From Pseudomonas mediterranea CFBP 5447 (GTDB lineage: Bacteria; Pseudomonadota; Gammaproteobacteria; Pseudomonadales; Pseudomonadaceae): a stretch of 64,000 nucleotides of DNA. The stretch covers positions 434,001-498,000 of the forward strand of contig NZ_KN322983.1 of NCBI RefSeq assembly GCF_000774145.1, in the 5' to 3' direction. Position 1 is the stretch's first letter; every line of letters begins with the position of its first letter. Shown here one piece after another: positions 35,490 through 44,909 of this stretch. Below the pieces are notes generated by a model, which worked only from the letters and a program-made list of their open reading frames with translations, had not been told where the DNA came from and made no database searches. A program made the translations under genes and the position numbers.

Positions 35490-37187
35490 ATGGCCCGATA
35501 CCTCAAGGAACTGCTGCTGGCGCTGTACCTGATCAGGGGATATGACTATTACCTTGACCGTCTGGCGGCGCTGGGTTTTGGCTTGGCGACGGTATTGTTC
35601 GGCGCGATGTTCGTGGCGTTGGTGGCGGCGTTGTGGATGACCGCGTATATCCGCCAGGCTCTTGTACGGCATCTGTTCGCGTTGGCGATGTTTGCGTCGG
35701 CGGTGTTCTTCGAGGTGTACAGCCGGGTGACCGACAGCTACCTGACCTACAGCCAGTTCGTGTCGCTGGTGTACTCCGGTGGTTTTATCCAGGAGGCGGC
35801 CTGGCAGTACCGCGAGGTGATCGTCCACGCGATGCTTGCCGGGCTGTTGTTGCTGTTGGGCGTCGGCCTCAAGCCTCGTCGGCGGCTGGCGTTGCCCGGT
35901 TATCTCCCCATCGCCGCGCCGCTGCTGGGGGTGTTGTTGCTCAGCGGCGTGCTCTTCGTACGGGCAGGTGAGGGCGCCCGCGGTTTACCGGTGATGTACA
36001 CACCGTTGGCCTATATGAACCTGTTCGTCTATGAGGCCTTGCACAACACGGTCGGCCCCCGGGAACCGGTACGGCTTGTGCGGCAAACGCCGCCGATCGG
36101 GCATGACATCGTGCTGATCATCGATGAAAGCATCTCTGGCAACTACCTGGATATCAACACCCCGTCGGGTGTGCACACCGGGCTCAAGACACCGCCGTCC
36201 GGGGTGGAGATTTTCAATTTCGGCTACGCGGCGTCCATCGCCAATTGCAGCGCCGACACCAACGTCACCCTGCGCTATGGCGGCACCCGCGCCGACTACA
36301 TGCGCATCAACAGCACCCAGCCTTCGATCTGGCAATACGCCAAGGGCGCGGGCTTGCGCACCGTCTACATCGATGCCCAGCGCACGGGGGGCAACCTGCA
36401 GAACCTGATGACCGATCTGGAGAAAAAAGACATCGATGTGTTTGTCCAATTCGACCAGACCAGCGTGCGTGACCGCGACATGGCGGCGGCGGACAAGTTG
36501 ATCGAGTTGCTCGGCGATGACCAGCCGGAGCTGGTGGTCATCAACAAGGTCGGCGCGCATTTCCCGGTGCACGACAAATACCCCGACGATTTCATGAGTT
36601 ACCGCCCCGCCTTGCCGCGGGGGCAGTATCAGGACGTGGCCGACACCGGCCGGCGTGACGGTTTCAATGGTCAGAAGGATGACTGGGTGCTCTACCGCAA
36701 CGCCTACCAGAACACGCTGCTGTGGAATGTCGGCGAGTTTTTCCGACGGCTCTTCAACCAGGCGGCTTTGGCCGATGCCGTGCTGATCTACACCTCAGAC
36801 CATGGCCAGGACCTGCATGAACGCGGTAACTCGGGGCTCAACACCCATTGCGGCGGAGATCCGGTGGAAGAGGAGGGGTTAGTGCCGTTGGTGGTGATCC
36901 AGGGGAGCCACTTGCAGACCCTCGATTGGCGCGAGACCTGGGCCCGCAACAAGGACCGCTCCAGCCACTACAACATCTTCCCGACGCTGTTGCGGCTGAT
37001 GGGTTATGAGCGTGCTGGAATCGAAACCCTGTATGGGAAATCCCTGGACCAACCGACCGAAGACGACTTCACCTTCAACTACCGCTTCAATGCACGCCTG
37101 GGCGCCAAACCGGCCTGGAAACACATTGACCTGAACAGCATCGTGACCCCGCAACCGGCCCAGGTCGAGATGGCGGTGGGGCACTGA
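35490..37187 (+). CDS. Sulfatase-fold membrane transferase (phosphoethanolamine transferase-like)
   Basis: 565 aa from the ATG at 35490, which opens a membrane-type N-terminus; longer frames start in the promoter region. Four or five N-terminal helices (to about residue 175) precede a periplasmic alkaline phosphatase/sulfatase-type domain. Metal-site motifs are IVLIIDESISGNY and YTSDHGQDLHERG; the probable nucleophile region is ANCSADTN. EptA, OpgE and CptA have this layout, so transfer of phosphoethanolamine or another phospho-group to an envelope glycan is likely. The target may be the exopolysaccharide, LPS or glucans. Divergent from the EPS operon. Confidence 0.75.
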   Translation: MARYLKELLLALYLIRGYDYYLDRLAALGFGLATVLFGAMFVALVAALWMTAYIRQALVRHLFALAMFASAVFFEVYSRVTDSYLTYSQFVSLVYSGGFIQEAAWQYREVIVHAMLAGLLLLLGVGLKPRRRLALPGYLPIAAPLLGVLLLSGVLFVRAGEGARGLPVMYTPLAYMNLFVYEALHNTVGPREPVRLVRQTPPIGHDIVLIIDESISGNYLDINTPSGVHTGLKTPPSGVEIFNFGYAASIANCSADTNVTLRYGGTRADYMRINSTQPSIWQYAKGAGLRTVYIDAQRTGGNLQNLMTDLEKKDIDVFVQFDQTSVRDRDMAAADKLIELLGDDQPELVVINKVGAHFPVHDKYPDDFMSYRPALPRGQYQDVADTGRRDGFNGQKDDWVLYRNAYQNTLLWNVGEFFRRLFNQAALADAVLIYTSDHGQDLHERGNSGLNTHCGGDPVEEEGLVPLVVIQGSHLQTLDWRETWARNKDRSSHYNIFPTLLRLMGYERAGIETLYGKSLDQPTEDDFTFNYRFNARLGAKPAWKHIDLNSIVTPQPAQVEMAVGH

Positions 37188-37236
37188 ACTGCCCGATAGG
37201 TAGTGGTTCAGCTTGCGTTGATGTTGACCATGCTGC

Positions 37237-37553
37237 CGCCATCGCGAGCAGGCTCGCTCCCACCCTGGTCCGGGATAAACACTCCACACATGCCCACCGC
37301 CAACCCCCTGCTCGCGATAGCGGTGGGTCAGCTTGCATCGATGTCGAATGTGCTACCGCGAATGTGCTACCGCCATCGCGAACACCATCGCGAACAGGCT
37401 CGCTCCCACCCTGGTCCGGGGGGGCACACACCACCCCTGCTCACCGCCAATCCCCTGTGGGAGCGGGCTTGCTCGCGAAAGCGGTGGGGCAGATTGCATC
37501 GATGTTGACTGTGCTGCCGTCTTCGCGAGCAAGCCCGCTCCCACCCAGGTCGG
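37237..37553. repeat. Cluster of REP elements
   Basis: At least four REP-type units in both orientations (near 37237-37263, 37305-37325, 37374-37411 and 37455-37482/37522-37553) fill the 411-base gap between two convergent genes. Part is a local duplication (CTGGTCCGGG and CAGCTTGCATCGATG-type words recur). Nothing else is recognisable here; open frames through it are repeat translations. Confidence 0.85.
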
Positions 37554-37598
37554 GGTTGGACACACTATCCATGCTCATCGCCAATCCCTTGTGAAAGC

Positions 37599-39566
37599 CT
37601 ACCTTCTCGTGGCGATCGTTCCGGGACGAGCGGGGTCGTGGAGGAGCGAGAAGCCCTGGTCGAGCAACTGGCGACCAATGAAGCGCGAACCTCCATCGTT
37701 CAAATGTGCGTCATCGCGGTAGAGCATTTGCCCGTCGATGATCGGGCTGCACAGCCCTGCCGGGCAGATCACTTGATTGGGGTCGATAAAACGTACCTGG
37801 GGCAACCTGACCCGTATCCCTGCCCAGTAAGGTGCCGTTATATCCAGTTGGGCCGAGCATCGGCGGTCGATGCCGAACATCAAGCGGCGCACGGGACAGG
37901 TTGCGGCCTTGTCGATGTTCTGGTTACTGAGAATCACGATCACCTGGTCCGCGTTGGCCACCACTTGCCTGATGCTGGCTTCGACCCTGTCGACGGCGGC
38001 CGCGTCTTGCGGCCAGGCTCCGGCCAGCACGACGTAAGGGTAGTGATGCTGCTCGATCAGGCTGAGCACGTGTCTGTTGCGTTCCCTGCAATGGGCGGCA
38101 TACACCGTCGATACCTGAGCGGTGTCGCCGAAGATTGGCGGGCAGCTATCCAGGGTGTAATCCATCAGCTCGATGCCGTTGGGTTCGGCCAGGATATCGA
38201 TCATGCCGGTGAAGTGATTGGCGAACGAGTCACCCACCATGATCCCGTCTATCTGTTCCTTATGTGCTCCAAGTCGACAACGGGGGTTGGGTCCGGTGTC
38301 GTAGTGTGCATTGGGCATGTGGCAGTCGCTGCGAAGTTTGTTCGGTTCGACCAGGGTCATAGCCTCGAGCGCCGCCACTTCAGGCGCAAAACGCTGGGGG
38401 AAGCCGTGCAACCACAGGCTCAGCGCCGCCAACACGGCGAGCCCAAGGGCTGGTGCCAGGAATCGTCGAGTGAATACGTGCGCAAACGGTAATGGTGCTC
38501 CGGTACGTCGAAAGGGGCGTTCGATATAGCGCCAGGAGCACCAGGACAGGGTGATCGAAACAGCCAGCAGCGATATCCCCACGGGAAGGGTGATGGCAAT
38601 GCCCAGGTAATTAAGATAAGCAATCAATGGCCAATGCCATAGATAAAGCGAGTAGGAAATCAGGCCGATGAAAACCATGGGGCGGTTGTTCAACAGGCGG
38701 GATTGAAAGCCAGTACTGCCGGCCAGGATCAGCAGCGCAGCGCCCAGGCAAGGCATCAAGGCATTGAGGCCGGGGAAGGGGGCGTCGGGGCTCAGGTTAA
38801 ACAAGGAAAAGCCGATCAATCCGGCCCCTGCCAACGCGAACCCCAAGGCTGCCCGCCTGCCGAGCGGCCTTGGCCGATACAGATAAATGCCCAGTACTCC
38901 ACCCACCATCAACTCGAAAAAGCGCGTGGGCAACAGATAGTAGGAGGCGGTGACGAGTACGTTCGTGGCGTACTCCGAAAAAGCAGTCGCCGCGACAATG
39001 CCCACCCCCAGCACGGCCAGCATATACCGGGGCGCCAGCCGATAAATCGCCAGGATGAACAGCGGCCAGACCACATAGAATTGTTCTTCGATACCCAGTG
39101 ACCAAGTGTGCAGCAACGGGGCTTCGCTGGCGTCCGCCGCGAAGTAATTTCCGTACTTCACCCAGATGTAGACATTCGAAACCCCCAGCAGCGAGAACAG
39201 TGCACTGACGTTGAGCCGGGTCAGGTCGGCCGGAGAAAGGATGAAAGCGCCAGCGATCACGCTCGCCAGCAATACCACTGCCAATGCGGGAACAATGCGG
39301 TTGATGCGCCGCTGATAAAAACGCTTCACCGAAAAACGGTTGTCCTTGATCTCGGTAAACACCTGAGAAGTGATCAGAAAGCCTGAGATGACGAAGAAAA
39401 TGTCGACACCCACGAACCCGCCTGGGAGCAGGGTGGTGTTGAGGTGATGGACGAGCACGGCGATGACTGCAACGGCGCGAAGCCCGTCGATATCGTAGCG
39501 ATAGTTGCTGTGAGGCATGTCGGTGAGCGTCCTTGAAAAGAGGTCATCAAGGGTTGTCATATTCAT
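37599..39566 (-). CDS. OafA-type acyltransferase with SGNH domain
   Basis: 655 aa. The N-terminal half (about 20-370) is an acyltransferase-3 membrane domain with RYDIDGLRAVAVIAVLVHH (catalytic His), GGFVGVDIFFVISGFLI and SLGIEEQFY. The C-terminal periplasmic part is an SGNH hydrolase-like domain with GDSFANH (Ser block) and DDAHLNDGG (DxxH block). Such two-domain proteins O-acetylate LPS or exopolysaccharide. An alternative ATG at 39518 would remove 16 residues. It stands alone near the EPS locus and may modify its product. Confidence 0.87.
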   Translation of the reverse strand: MNMTTLDDLFSRTLTDMPHSNYRYDIDGLRAVAVIAVLVHHLNTTLLPGGFVGVDIFFVISGFLITSQVFTEIKDNRFSVKRFYQRRINRIVPALAVVLLASVIAGAFILSPADLTRLNVSALFSLLGVSNVYIWVKYGNYFAADASEAPLLHTWSLGIEEQFYVVWPLFILAIYRLAPRYMLAVLGVGIVAATAFSEYATNVLVTASYYLLPTRFFELMVGGVLGIYLYRPRPLGRRAALGFALAGAGLIGFSLFNLSPDAPFPGLNALMPCLGAALLILAGSTGFQSRLLNNRPMVFIGLISYSLYLWHWPLIAYLNYLGIAITLPVGISLLAVSITLSWCSWRYIERPFRRTGAPLPFAHVFTRRFLAPALGLAVLAALSLWLHGFPQRFAPEVAALEAMTLVEPNKLRSDCHMPNAHYDTGPNPRCRLGAHKEQIDGIMVGDSFANHFTGMIDILAEPNGIELMDYTLDSCPPIFGDTAQVSTVYAAHCRERNRHVLSLIEQHHYPYVVLAGAWPQDAAAVDRVEASIRQVVANADQVIVILSNQNIDKAATCPVRRLMFGIDRRCSAQLDITAPYWAGIRVRLPQVRFIDPNQVICPAGLCSPIIDGQMLYRDDAHLNDGGSRFIGRQLLDQGFSLLHDPARPGTIATRR

Positions 39567-39764
39567 GACGGTTTCGCCGACAGCCTGGAAGCAGCGTGAG
39601 TGACTGATTGATTAATAGCTGAAAATTAACGCCGCGCAAGATTGCTGGATCCAATGTCACTGCACACTGACAAACGGTCACACTGCCCTTGCGCAGATTC
39701 AGCGATAGGGTCTGCGCTCAACTCCGTTATTCTGAGCCTCACACCGTCTCGTCTGAGTGTTTCC

Positions 39765-40433
39765 ATGCTTGAAGTCCGCGATGTGTTCAAAAGCTACGTC
39801 ACCCCTCAGGGCCCGTTGCCGGTGCTGCAAGGCGTCGACCTGACGTTGGCGCCGGGCAGCAGCCTGGCGCTGATGGGGGAGTCCGGCAGTGGCAAGAGTA
39901 CCTTGCTGCACCTGGTCGCCGGGCTGGACAAAGTTGATCGCGGCAGCATCCGCAGTGGCGAGTACCGGCTCGACGGCATGAGCGAAAGCCAGTTGGCGAG
40001 TTGGCGGCGAACGGAAATCGGCCTGGTGTTCCAGCAGTTCAACCTCATCAGCAGCTTGTCGGTGGCGGATAACCTGGCGTTCCAGGCGCGATTGTGTGGT
40101 CGCCATGACCCTGCCTGGCAGACCCACCTGATACAGCGACTCGGTCTTGGGGAGCTGCTGCGACGTTATCCCGAACAGCTTTCCGGCGGCCAACAGCAAC
40201 GGGTCGCCCTGGGCCGGGCGCTGGCCTCGCGTCCGCCTCTGCTACTGGCCGACGAGCCCACCGGCAGTCTCGACGAAGCCACCAGCGATGAAGTGCTGCA
40301 CCTGTTGCTGGAGCTGTTGGACGGCAGCTCTACCAGCCTGCTGATGGTCACCCACAGTCCGCGGGTGGCGGCCCGTCTGGCTGAGCGCGTGGTGTTGCAC
40401 GGCGGGCGGCTGGCGCAGGTGGGTCAGGATTGA
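39765..40433 (+). CDS. LolD/MacB-type ABC transporter ATPase
   Basis: 222 aa, a minimal ATPase domain starting at the ATG at 39765 (MLEVRDVFKSY). Walker A GESGSGKST, signature LSGGQQQR and Walker B LLLADEPTGSLDE are all intact, and the THSPRVA switch His is present. This type works with FtsX-like permeases rather than importers, driving mechanotransmission or lipoprotein release. Overlaps the permease start by four bases and is followed by an AttH/CrtC-like lipoprotein gene, the composition of the AttEFGH systems. Confidence 0.88.
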   Translation: MLEVRDVFKSYVTPQGPLPVLQGVDLTLAPGSSLALMGESGSGKSTLLHLVAGLDKVDRGSIRSGEYRLDGMSESQLASWRRTEIGLVFQQFNLISSLSVADNLAFQARLCGRHDPAWQTHLIQRLGLGELLRRYPEQLSGGQQQRVALGRALASRPPLLLADEPTGSLDEATSDEVLHLLLELLDGSSTSLLMVTHSPRVAARLAERVVLHGGRLAQVGQD

Positions 40434-42904
40434 TGATCTTTCGCCAGACCCTCAAGGCCTTGCTCAGCCATTGGCGCCTGCACCCGGTGCAGTTTTTCAG
40501 TGTGTTGACCGGGCTCTGGCTCGCCACCAGCCTGCTGACCGGCGTGCAAGCCTTGAACAGTCAGGCCCGGGACAGCTACGCCCGGGCCAGCCGGCTCATT
40601 GGCGGCGAACCCCAGGCCAGCCTCAGTGCGCCCGGTGGCGGCACCTTCCCCCAACAATGGTTTGTCGATCTGCGTCGCCAGGGTTGGCCGGTGTCGCCGG
40701 TGTTGCAGGCCCGGGTGACGCTCAAGGGGCATGAAGACCAGCGCCTGCAACTGACGGGCGTCGAACCGGTGTCGCTGCCCGCCGGTGCGGCGCTGGCGGG
40801 GCAGGCGCGGGAGATGAGCGAGGTGGTGGCGTTTTTCAGCGAATCTGGCCGCACCTGGATTGCCCCGCAAACCCTGCAAGCCTTGGGGCTGGGCAAGGGC
40901 GACCGGCCCTTGACCGTCGATGGGCATGTCTTGCCGCCGCTGCACACCCAGGCGGACATGGCGCCGGGCATGCTGTTGATGGACATCGGGTTTGCCCAGC
41001 AAGTGCTCGGGCAGCCGGAGCGATTGTCGCGATTGTTGCTGCCCGCCACGTTCACCGCGGCGTTGCCGGAGGCGTTCAACGGTCGGTTGCAGTTCAAGCG
41101 CGCCGATGAAGAAAACAACCTGTCGCGCCTGACCGAAAGCTTTCACCTGAACCTCGACGCCCTGGGCTTCCTGTCGTTTGTGGTGGGGTTGTTCATCGTT
41201 CACGCGGCGATCGGCCTGGCCCTGGAGCAACGCCGCAGTTTGCTGCGAACCCTGCGAGCGTGCGGCGTCAGTGCGCGGATGCTGGTCACCAGCCTGGCCG
41301 TCGAGCTGGGGGCACTGGCTGTGTTGGGCGGCGTTGCCGGGGTGCTGAGCGGCTACTGGCTGGCGAGCCTGCTGTTGCCGGATGTCGCGGCGAGCCTGCG
41401 AGGGTTATACGGGGCCGAGGTGCCCGGGCAGTTGAGTCTCAGCCCGTGGTGGTGGCTGAGCGGGGTTGGCTTGAGCCTGCTCGGCGCGCTGCTGGCCGGC
41501 GCCGACAGTTTGCTGCGGGCGGCACGCTTGCCGTTGCTGGCGCTGGCCAATCCCCAGGCCTGGCATCAGGCCCATGCACGTTGGCTGCGTCGTCAGGGTT
41601 GGGTGGCGACATTGGCCGGGCTGGTTGCCGTGTTTGCGTTGATCCGGGGCGAAAGCCTGGCCAGTGGTTTTGTCTTGATGACAGCCTTGCTGTTGGGCGC
41701 GGCCCTGGCCTTGCCGGTGTTGCTCAATCATGCGTTGAACCTGTTGCTGCGACGCAGTCGTTCAGTGCTCGGCCAATGGTTTCTCGCCGACTGCCGGCAG
41801 CAACTGCCGAGCTTGAGCCTGGCGTTGATGGCCTTGCTGCTGGCGTTGGCGGCGAACATCGGCGCCGGCAGCATGACCGCAGGTTTTCGCCAGACCTTCA
41901 CCCACTGGCTCGAACAACGCCTGACCGCAGAGCTGTATGTCAGCCCGCAGACCCCGGCCCAGGCCGGCGAGCTGCACCTCTGGCTCAAACAGCAACCGAC
42001 CGTGACCGCCATACTGCCCAACTGGCAGGTCTCGGTGCCGTTGCAAGGCTGGCCGACGGACGTTTTCGGCGTCATCGACCACCCGCTCTATCGCCAGCAT
42101 TGGCCACTGCTGGAATCCGCCGACGGACCCTGGGAGCAATTGGCCGCCGCCGACACGCTGATGCTCAGCGAACAGTTGGCCCGGCGCCTCAAGGTCCGGG
42201 TTGGCGATCAACTGACCCTGCCGACCCCGCAGGGGCCGTGGACGCCGCGTATCGTCGGTATTTACGCCGACTACGGCAATCCCAAGGGCCATGTGCTGGT
42301 CAACGCCGACCATCTGCTTGCCCACTGGCCGGAACTGACGCCGTATCGCTTCAACCTGCGGATCGAGCCGTCCGCCATGCCGACACTGCTGGCGGCGTTG
42401 CAAAGCCGATTCGACCTGGATGACAGCCGGATCGTCGATCAAGCCCGGCTCAAGGGCTGGTCGACCCAGGTGTTCGAACGTACCTTTGCCGCCACTGCCG
42501 CGCTGAACGGCCTGACGCTGGCCGTGGCTGGCGTGGCGTTGTTCATCAGCTTGCTGACCCAGAGCCAGAGTCGTCTCGGTCAGTTGGCGCCGCTGTGGGC
42601 GCTGGGCGTGACGCGCCGGCAACTGATGCTGCTCAACCTCGGCCAGACCTGGCTGCTGTCGCTGCTGACCCTGGTGCTCGCCGTGCCGCTGGGCATCGCC
42701 CTGGCCTGGTGCCTGGATACGGTGATCAACGTGCAGGCGTTCGGTTGGCGTTTGCCGTTGCGGGTGTTCCCGGTGCAACTGGCGCAACTGCTCGCGTTGG
42801 CAATGTTCGCCACGTTGCTGGCGTCCGCCTGGCCGCTGTACGCCTTGTACCGTACCCAGCCTGCGGATCTGCTCAGGCGCTTTTCCCAGGAGGACCGTTC
42901 ATGA
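40430..42904 (+). CDS. FtsX-like (MacB/LolC type) ABC permease, AttFG-like
   Basis: 824 aa with two FtsX domains and about ten membrane segments. The first extracellular domain (about 40-230) is followed by helices and then a second extracellular domain (about 480-660) and a final set of four helices. Such double-length permeases serve both halves of the transporter. The start overlaps the ATPase stop (ATGA-type) and the stop overlaps the lipoprotein start. Substrate unknown. Confidence 0.85.
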   Translation: MMIFRQTLKALLSHWRLHPVQFFSVLTGLWLATSLLTGVQALNSQARDSYARASRLIGGEPQASLSAPGGGTFPQQWFVDLRRQGWPVSPVLQARVTLKGHEDQRLQLTGVEPVSLPAGAALAGQAREMSEVVAFFSESGRTWIAPQTLQALGLGKGDRPLTVDGHVLPPLHTQADMAPGMLLMDIGFAQQVLGQPERLSRLLLPATFTAALPEAFNGRLQFKRADEENNLSRLTESFHLNLDALGFLSFVVGLFIVHAAIGLALEQRRSLLRTLRACGVSARMLVTSLAVELGALAVLGGVAGVLSGYWLASLLLPDVAASLRGLYGAEVPGQLSLSPWWWLSGVGLSLLGALLAGADSLLRAARLPLLALANPQAWHQAHARWLRRQGWVATLAGLVAVFALIRGESLASGFVLMTALLLGAALALPVLLNHALNLLLRRSRSVLGQWFLADCRQQLPSLSLALMALLLALAANIGAGSMTAGFRQTFTHWLEQRLTAELYVSPQTPAQAGELHLWLKQQPTVTAILPNWQVSVPLQGWPTDVFGVIDHPLYRQHWPLLESADGPWEQLAAADTLMLSEQLARRLKVRVGDQLTLPTPQGPWTPRIVGIYADYGNPKGHVLVNADHLLAHWPELTPYRFNLRIEPSAMPTLLAALQSRFDLDDSRIVDQARLKGWSTQVFERTFAATAALNGLTLAVAGVALFISLLTQSQSRLGQLAPLWALGVTRRQLMLLNLGQTWLLSLLTLVLAVPLGIALAWCLDTVINVQAFGWRLPLRVFPVQLAQLLALAMFATLLASAWPLYALYRTQPADLLRRFSQEDRS

Positions 42905-43971
42905 ACGTCAGGATCGGCCTGCTGCTGTTGGCACTGCTCAGCGGTTGTGACCGCCCGCCTGAAACCCAAAAAGGCTTTGCCGGCCTGGGGGGCGAGGCCG
43001 TCGCCTTCACCCCGGTGGTGCCAGGGCGGGTGTTCGACTTTCCGGCGGATCACGGTGCTCACCAGGGCTATCGCATTGAATGGTGGTATGTCACCGCCAA
43101 TCTCAAGGATGACGAGGGGCGTGAATTTGGCGTGCAATGGACACTGTTTCGCAGCGCCTTGAGCGCAGGGCCCCAAGCGGATGGCTGGCGCAACCAGACG
43201 ATCTGGCTCGGTCACGCCGCGGTCACGTCTGCGACGGTCCATCATGCCGCCGAGCGCTACGCACGGGGCGGGGTGGGGCAGGCCGGGGTGCGGGCGGTGC
43301 CTTTCGAGGCCTGGATCGACGATTGGCAATTCACGACCCAAGCGAGCGGTACCGACCCCTTGGCCGACATGCAACTGAAGGCCCGCGCCCCATACTTTCG
43401 CTATGAGCTGCGACTCACGTCGACCCGTCCGCTGGTGTTGCAGGGCGACAAGGGCTTCAGCCAGAAGTCCGAACAGGGGCAAGCGTCGTACTACTACAGC
43501 CAGCCGTTCTTCCAGGCCAATGGTCAGCTGGAAATCGACGGTCAGCGCTATACGGTCAGTGGCCCGGCCTGGCTCGATCGCGAATGGAGCAGCCAGCCGC
43601 TGACCGCCAACCAGACCGGATGGGACTGGTTCTCCCTGCACCTGGACAGTGGCGAGCACGTGATGCTCTACCGCATGCGGCACAAGGACGGGGCGCCGTA
43701 TCTCACCGGCACCTGGATCGATGCCCGGGGCCAGGCGCAGCCCCTGCATGCCGCAGACATCGAGCTGGTGCCTGTGGAAATGGCCCAGGTCGCCGGACGC
43801 TCGATGCCGGTGCGCTGGGCCATCAAGCTCCCCGGCAAGCAAGTCGAGATCAGCACCCGCGCCCTGAACCCCAACGCCTGGATGGCCCTGCGCATTCCCT
43901 ATTGGGAAGGCCCGGTACAGGTGAGCGGCAGTCATGGCGGCAGCGGCTATCTGGAAATGACCGGTTATTGA
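42901..43971 (+). CDS. AttH/CrtC-like lipocalin-domain lipoprotein
   Basis: 356 aa with lipobox LLSGC (Cys16). The mature part is the lipocalin-like fold of carotenoid 1,2-hydratase/AttH proteins, with the signature GYRIEWWYVTANL, QWTLFRSAL and WLDREWSSQPL (the WDRE-type active-site segment). In AttEFGH-like cassettes this protein is coupled to the ABC permease; the catalytic role is unclear. Translational overlap of four bases with the permease gene supports one operon. Confidence 0.85.
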   Translation: MNVRIGLLLLALLSGCDRPPETQKGFAGLGGEAVAFTPVVPGRVFDFPADHGAHQGYRIEWWYVTANLKDDEGREFGVQWTLFRSALSAGPQADGWRNQTIWLGHAAVTSATVHHAAERYARGGVGQAGVRAVPFEAWIDDWQFTTQASGTDPLADMQLKARAPYFRYELRLTSTRPLVLQGDKGFSQKSEQGQASYYYSQPFFQANGQLEIDGQRYTVSGPAWLDREWSSQPLTANQTGWDWFSLHLDSGEHVMLYRMRHKDGAPYLTGTWIDARGQAQPLHAADIELVPVEMAQVAGRSMPVRWAIKLPGKQVEISTRALNPNAWMALRIPYWEGPVQVSGSHGGSGYLEMTGY

Positions 43972-44046
43972 GACTCGTCGGAACTCCCGGAGAGCGGCTC
44001 CCTCATACGTTATGAATGCCCGGACAAGGCCTGATAGGAGCCCGTC

Positions 44047-44289
44047 ATGAGCGATGACCTCAAACCCCCGTCGTTGGCCGATTGGCAGCGACTGTTCGAC
44101 GACAAGGCCTACTGGCAGCAGTCGCCCGATGCTCATTTCACCGAGTTGATGCAGCTGGCCAACGACCTGTTCGGCCAAGGGGCTATCGACCTGGCGCAGT
44201 GGCAGGAGCTCAAGGCCCGGGCCGAACAGCTCCACCAGCGTTCCCCGGATGCCAACGTCGCCGAAGAAGTCGCCGACCCCGATGCCTGA
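44047..44289 (+). CDS. Hypothetical small acidic protein
   Basis: 80 aa, acidic and mostly helical (LADWQRLFDDKAYW, HFTELMQLANDLF). Start preceded by TAGGAG at 44035-44040. No signal peptide and no family recognised. It lies 75 bases after the AttH-like gene on the same strand and 30 bases before another small gene, so it may be part of that transcript. Confidence 0.6.
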   Translation: MSDDLKPPSLADWQRLFDDKAYWQQSPDAHFTELMQLANDLFGQGAIDLAQWQELKARAEQLHQRSPDANVAEEVADPDA

Positions 44290-44319
44290 TCCGCAAGCCT
44301 GAACACGCCAGGAGTAGCC

Positions 44320-44532
44320 ATGAAGGACAACCCCGAACACGCCACACAAAACCCCGACGAACCGGCGCTGCCCGGCGAAGTGGAGCGCGACAACGATGCC
44401 CTGCGCCCGAACGATCCGGCCAAGCGCAAGCAGCAGGAGGGTAACCCCGCAGCGGGAGAGACCGATGCACAGAAAACCGGACGCCATGACGTAACTCCGT
44501 CATATCCCTCCAATGGAAAGAGCGATGTATAA
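44320..44532 (+). CDS. Hypothetical small disordered protein
   Basis: 70 aa, very rich in Asp, Glu, Asn, Pro and Lys with almost no hydrophobic residues, so probably unfolded (for example PNDPAKRKQQEGNPAAGETD). An AGGAG ribosome site lies eight bases before the ATG. No family recognised. Similar low-complexity acidic small proteins are common in Pseudomonas and some are stress-induced; that is inference. Confidence 0.55.
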   Translation: MKDNPEHATQNPDEPALPGEVERDNDALRPNDPAKRKQQEGNPAAGETDAQKTGRHDVTPSYPSNGKSDV

Positions 44533-44909
44533 CTATTGTCAGGTTTTGTGACGTGTTACATGTTTTTGTTGAGTTGAATTGCTGTACTGAGGTGTTGCGT
44601 TTGTGTAACAGGCTGTCCAACTATTATCGGATCCAAGTTTGCTACTCAATCAAACGATTAATTGAACGAATGCAGTGAAAGTCCTCGGCCAAAGTTAAAT
44701 AAATCGGAGGTGAATAATTATTTATAGCGGTGAGGCGGACATGGCTCGAAAGTTCCACTATATTGAGCCCGTTCGCCCAGTGTCTGGCTCTTTACCAGTG
44801 CATGGAATGCCGAGGCCGTCGCACTGGGCGAACACCGTCTGAAACTTTTCCCCTTTATTCATCTACATCGACCAGCGGCGCCGGCCGATGTCTAACGGCT
44901 GTCCCGGTA
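44533..44909. other. AT-rich intergenic region with inverted repeats
   Basis: The first 200 bases are AT-rich with no recognised gene. At 44771-44782 and 44822-44833 a perfect 12-bp inverted repeat (GTTCGCCCAGTG/CACTGGGCGAAC) encloses 39 bases that also contain CTGG/CCAG and GCAT/ATGC pairs, so a structured RNA is possible. CATCG/CGATG arms (44866-44870/44886-44890) may form the terminator of the minus-strand hcp. A 33-codon reading frame spans the inverted repeat. Confidence 0.4.
44741..44842 (+). CDS. Possible 33-aa small protein
   Basis: ATG preceded by GAGGCGG five bases upstream; 33 codons ending TGA. The peptide (MARKFHYIEPVRPVSG then SLPVHGMPRPSHWANTV) is basic and Pro/His-rich. It is too short for normal gene finding and overlaps a strong inverted repeat, so the conserved feature may be the RNA structure instead. 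Low confidence. Confidence 0.3.
   Translation: MARKFHYIEPVRPVSGSLPVHGMPRPSHWANTV

Noticed and set aside
37237..37553. CRISPR-like regularly spaced repeats
   Set aside because: The repeats are inverted REP hairpins of uneven spacing with no cas genes; the spacers are themselves repeated.
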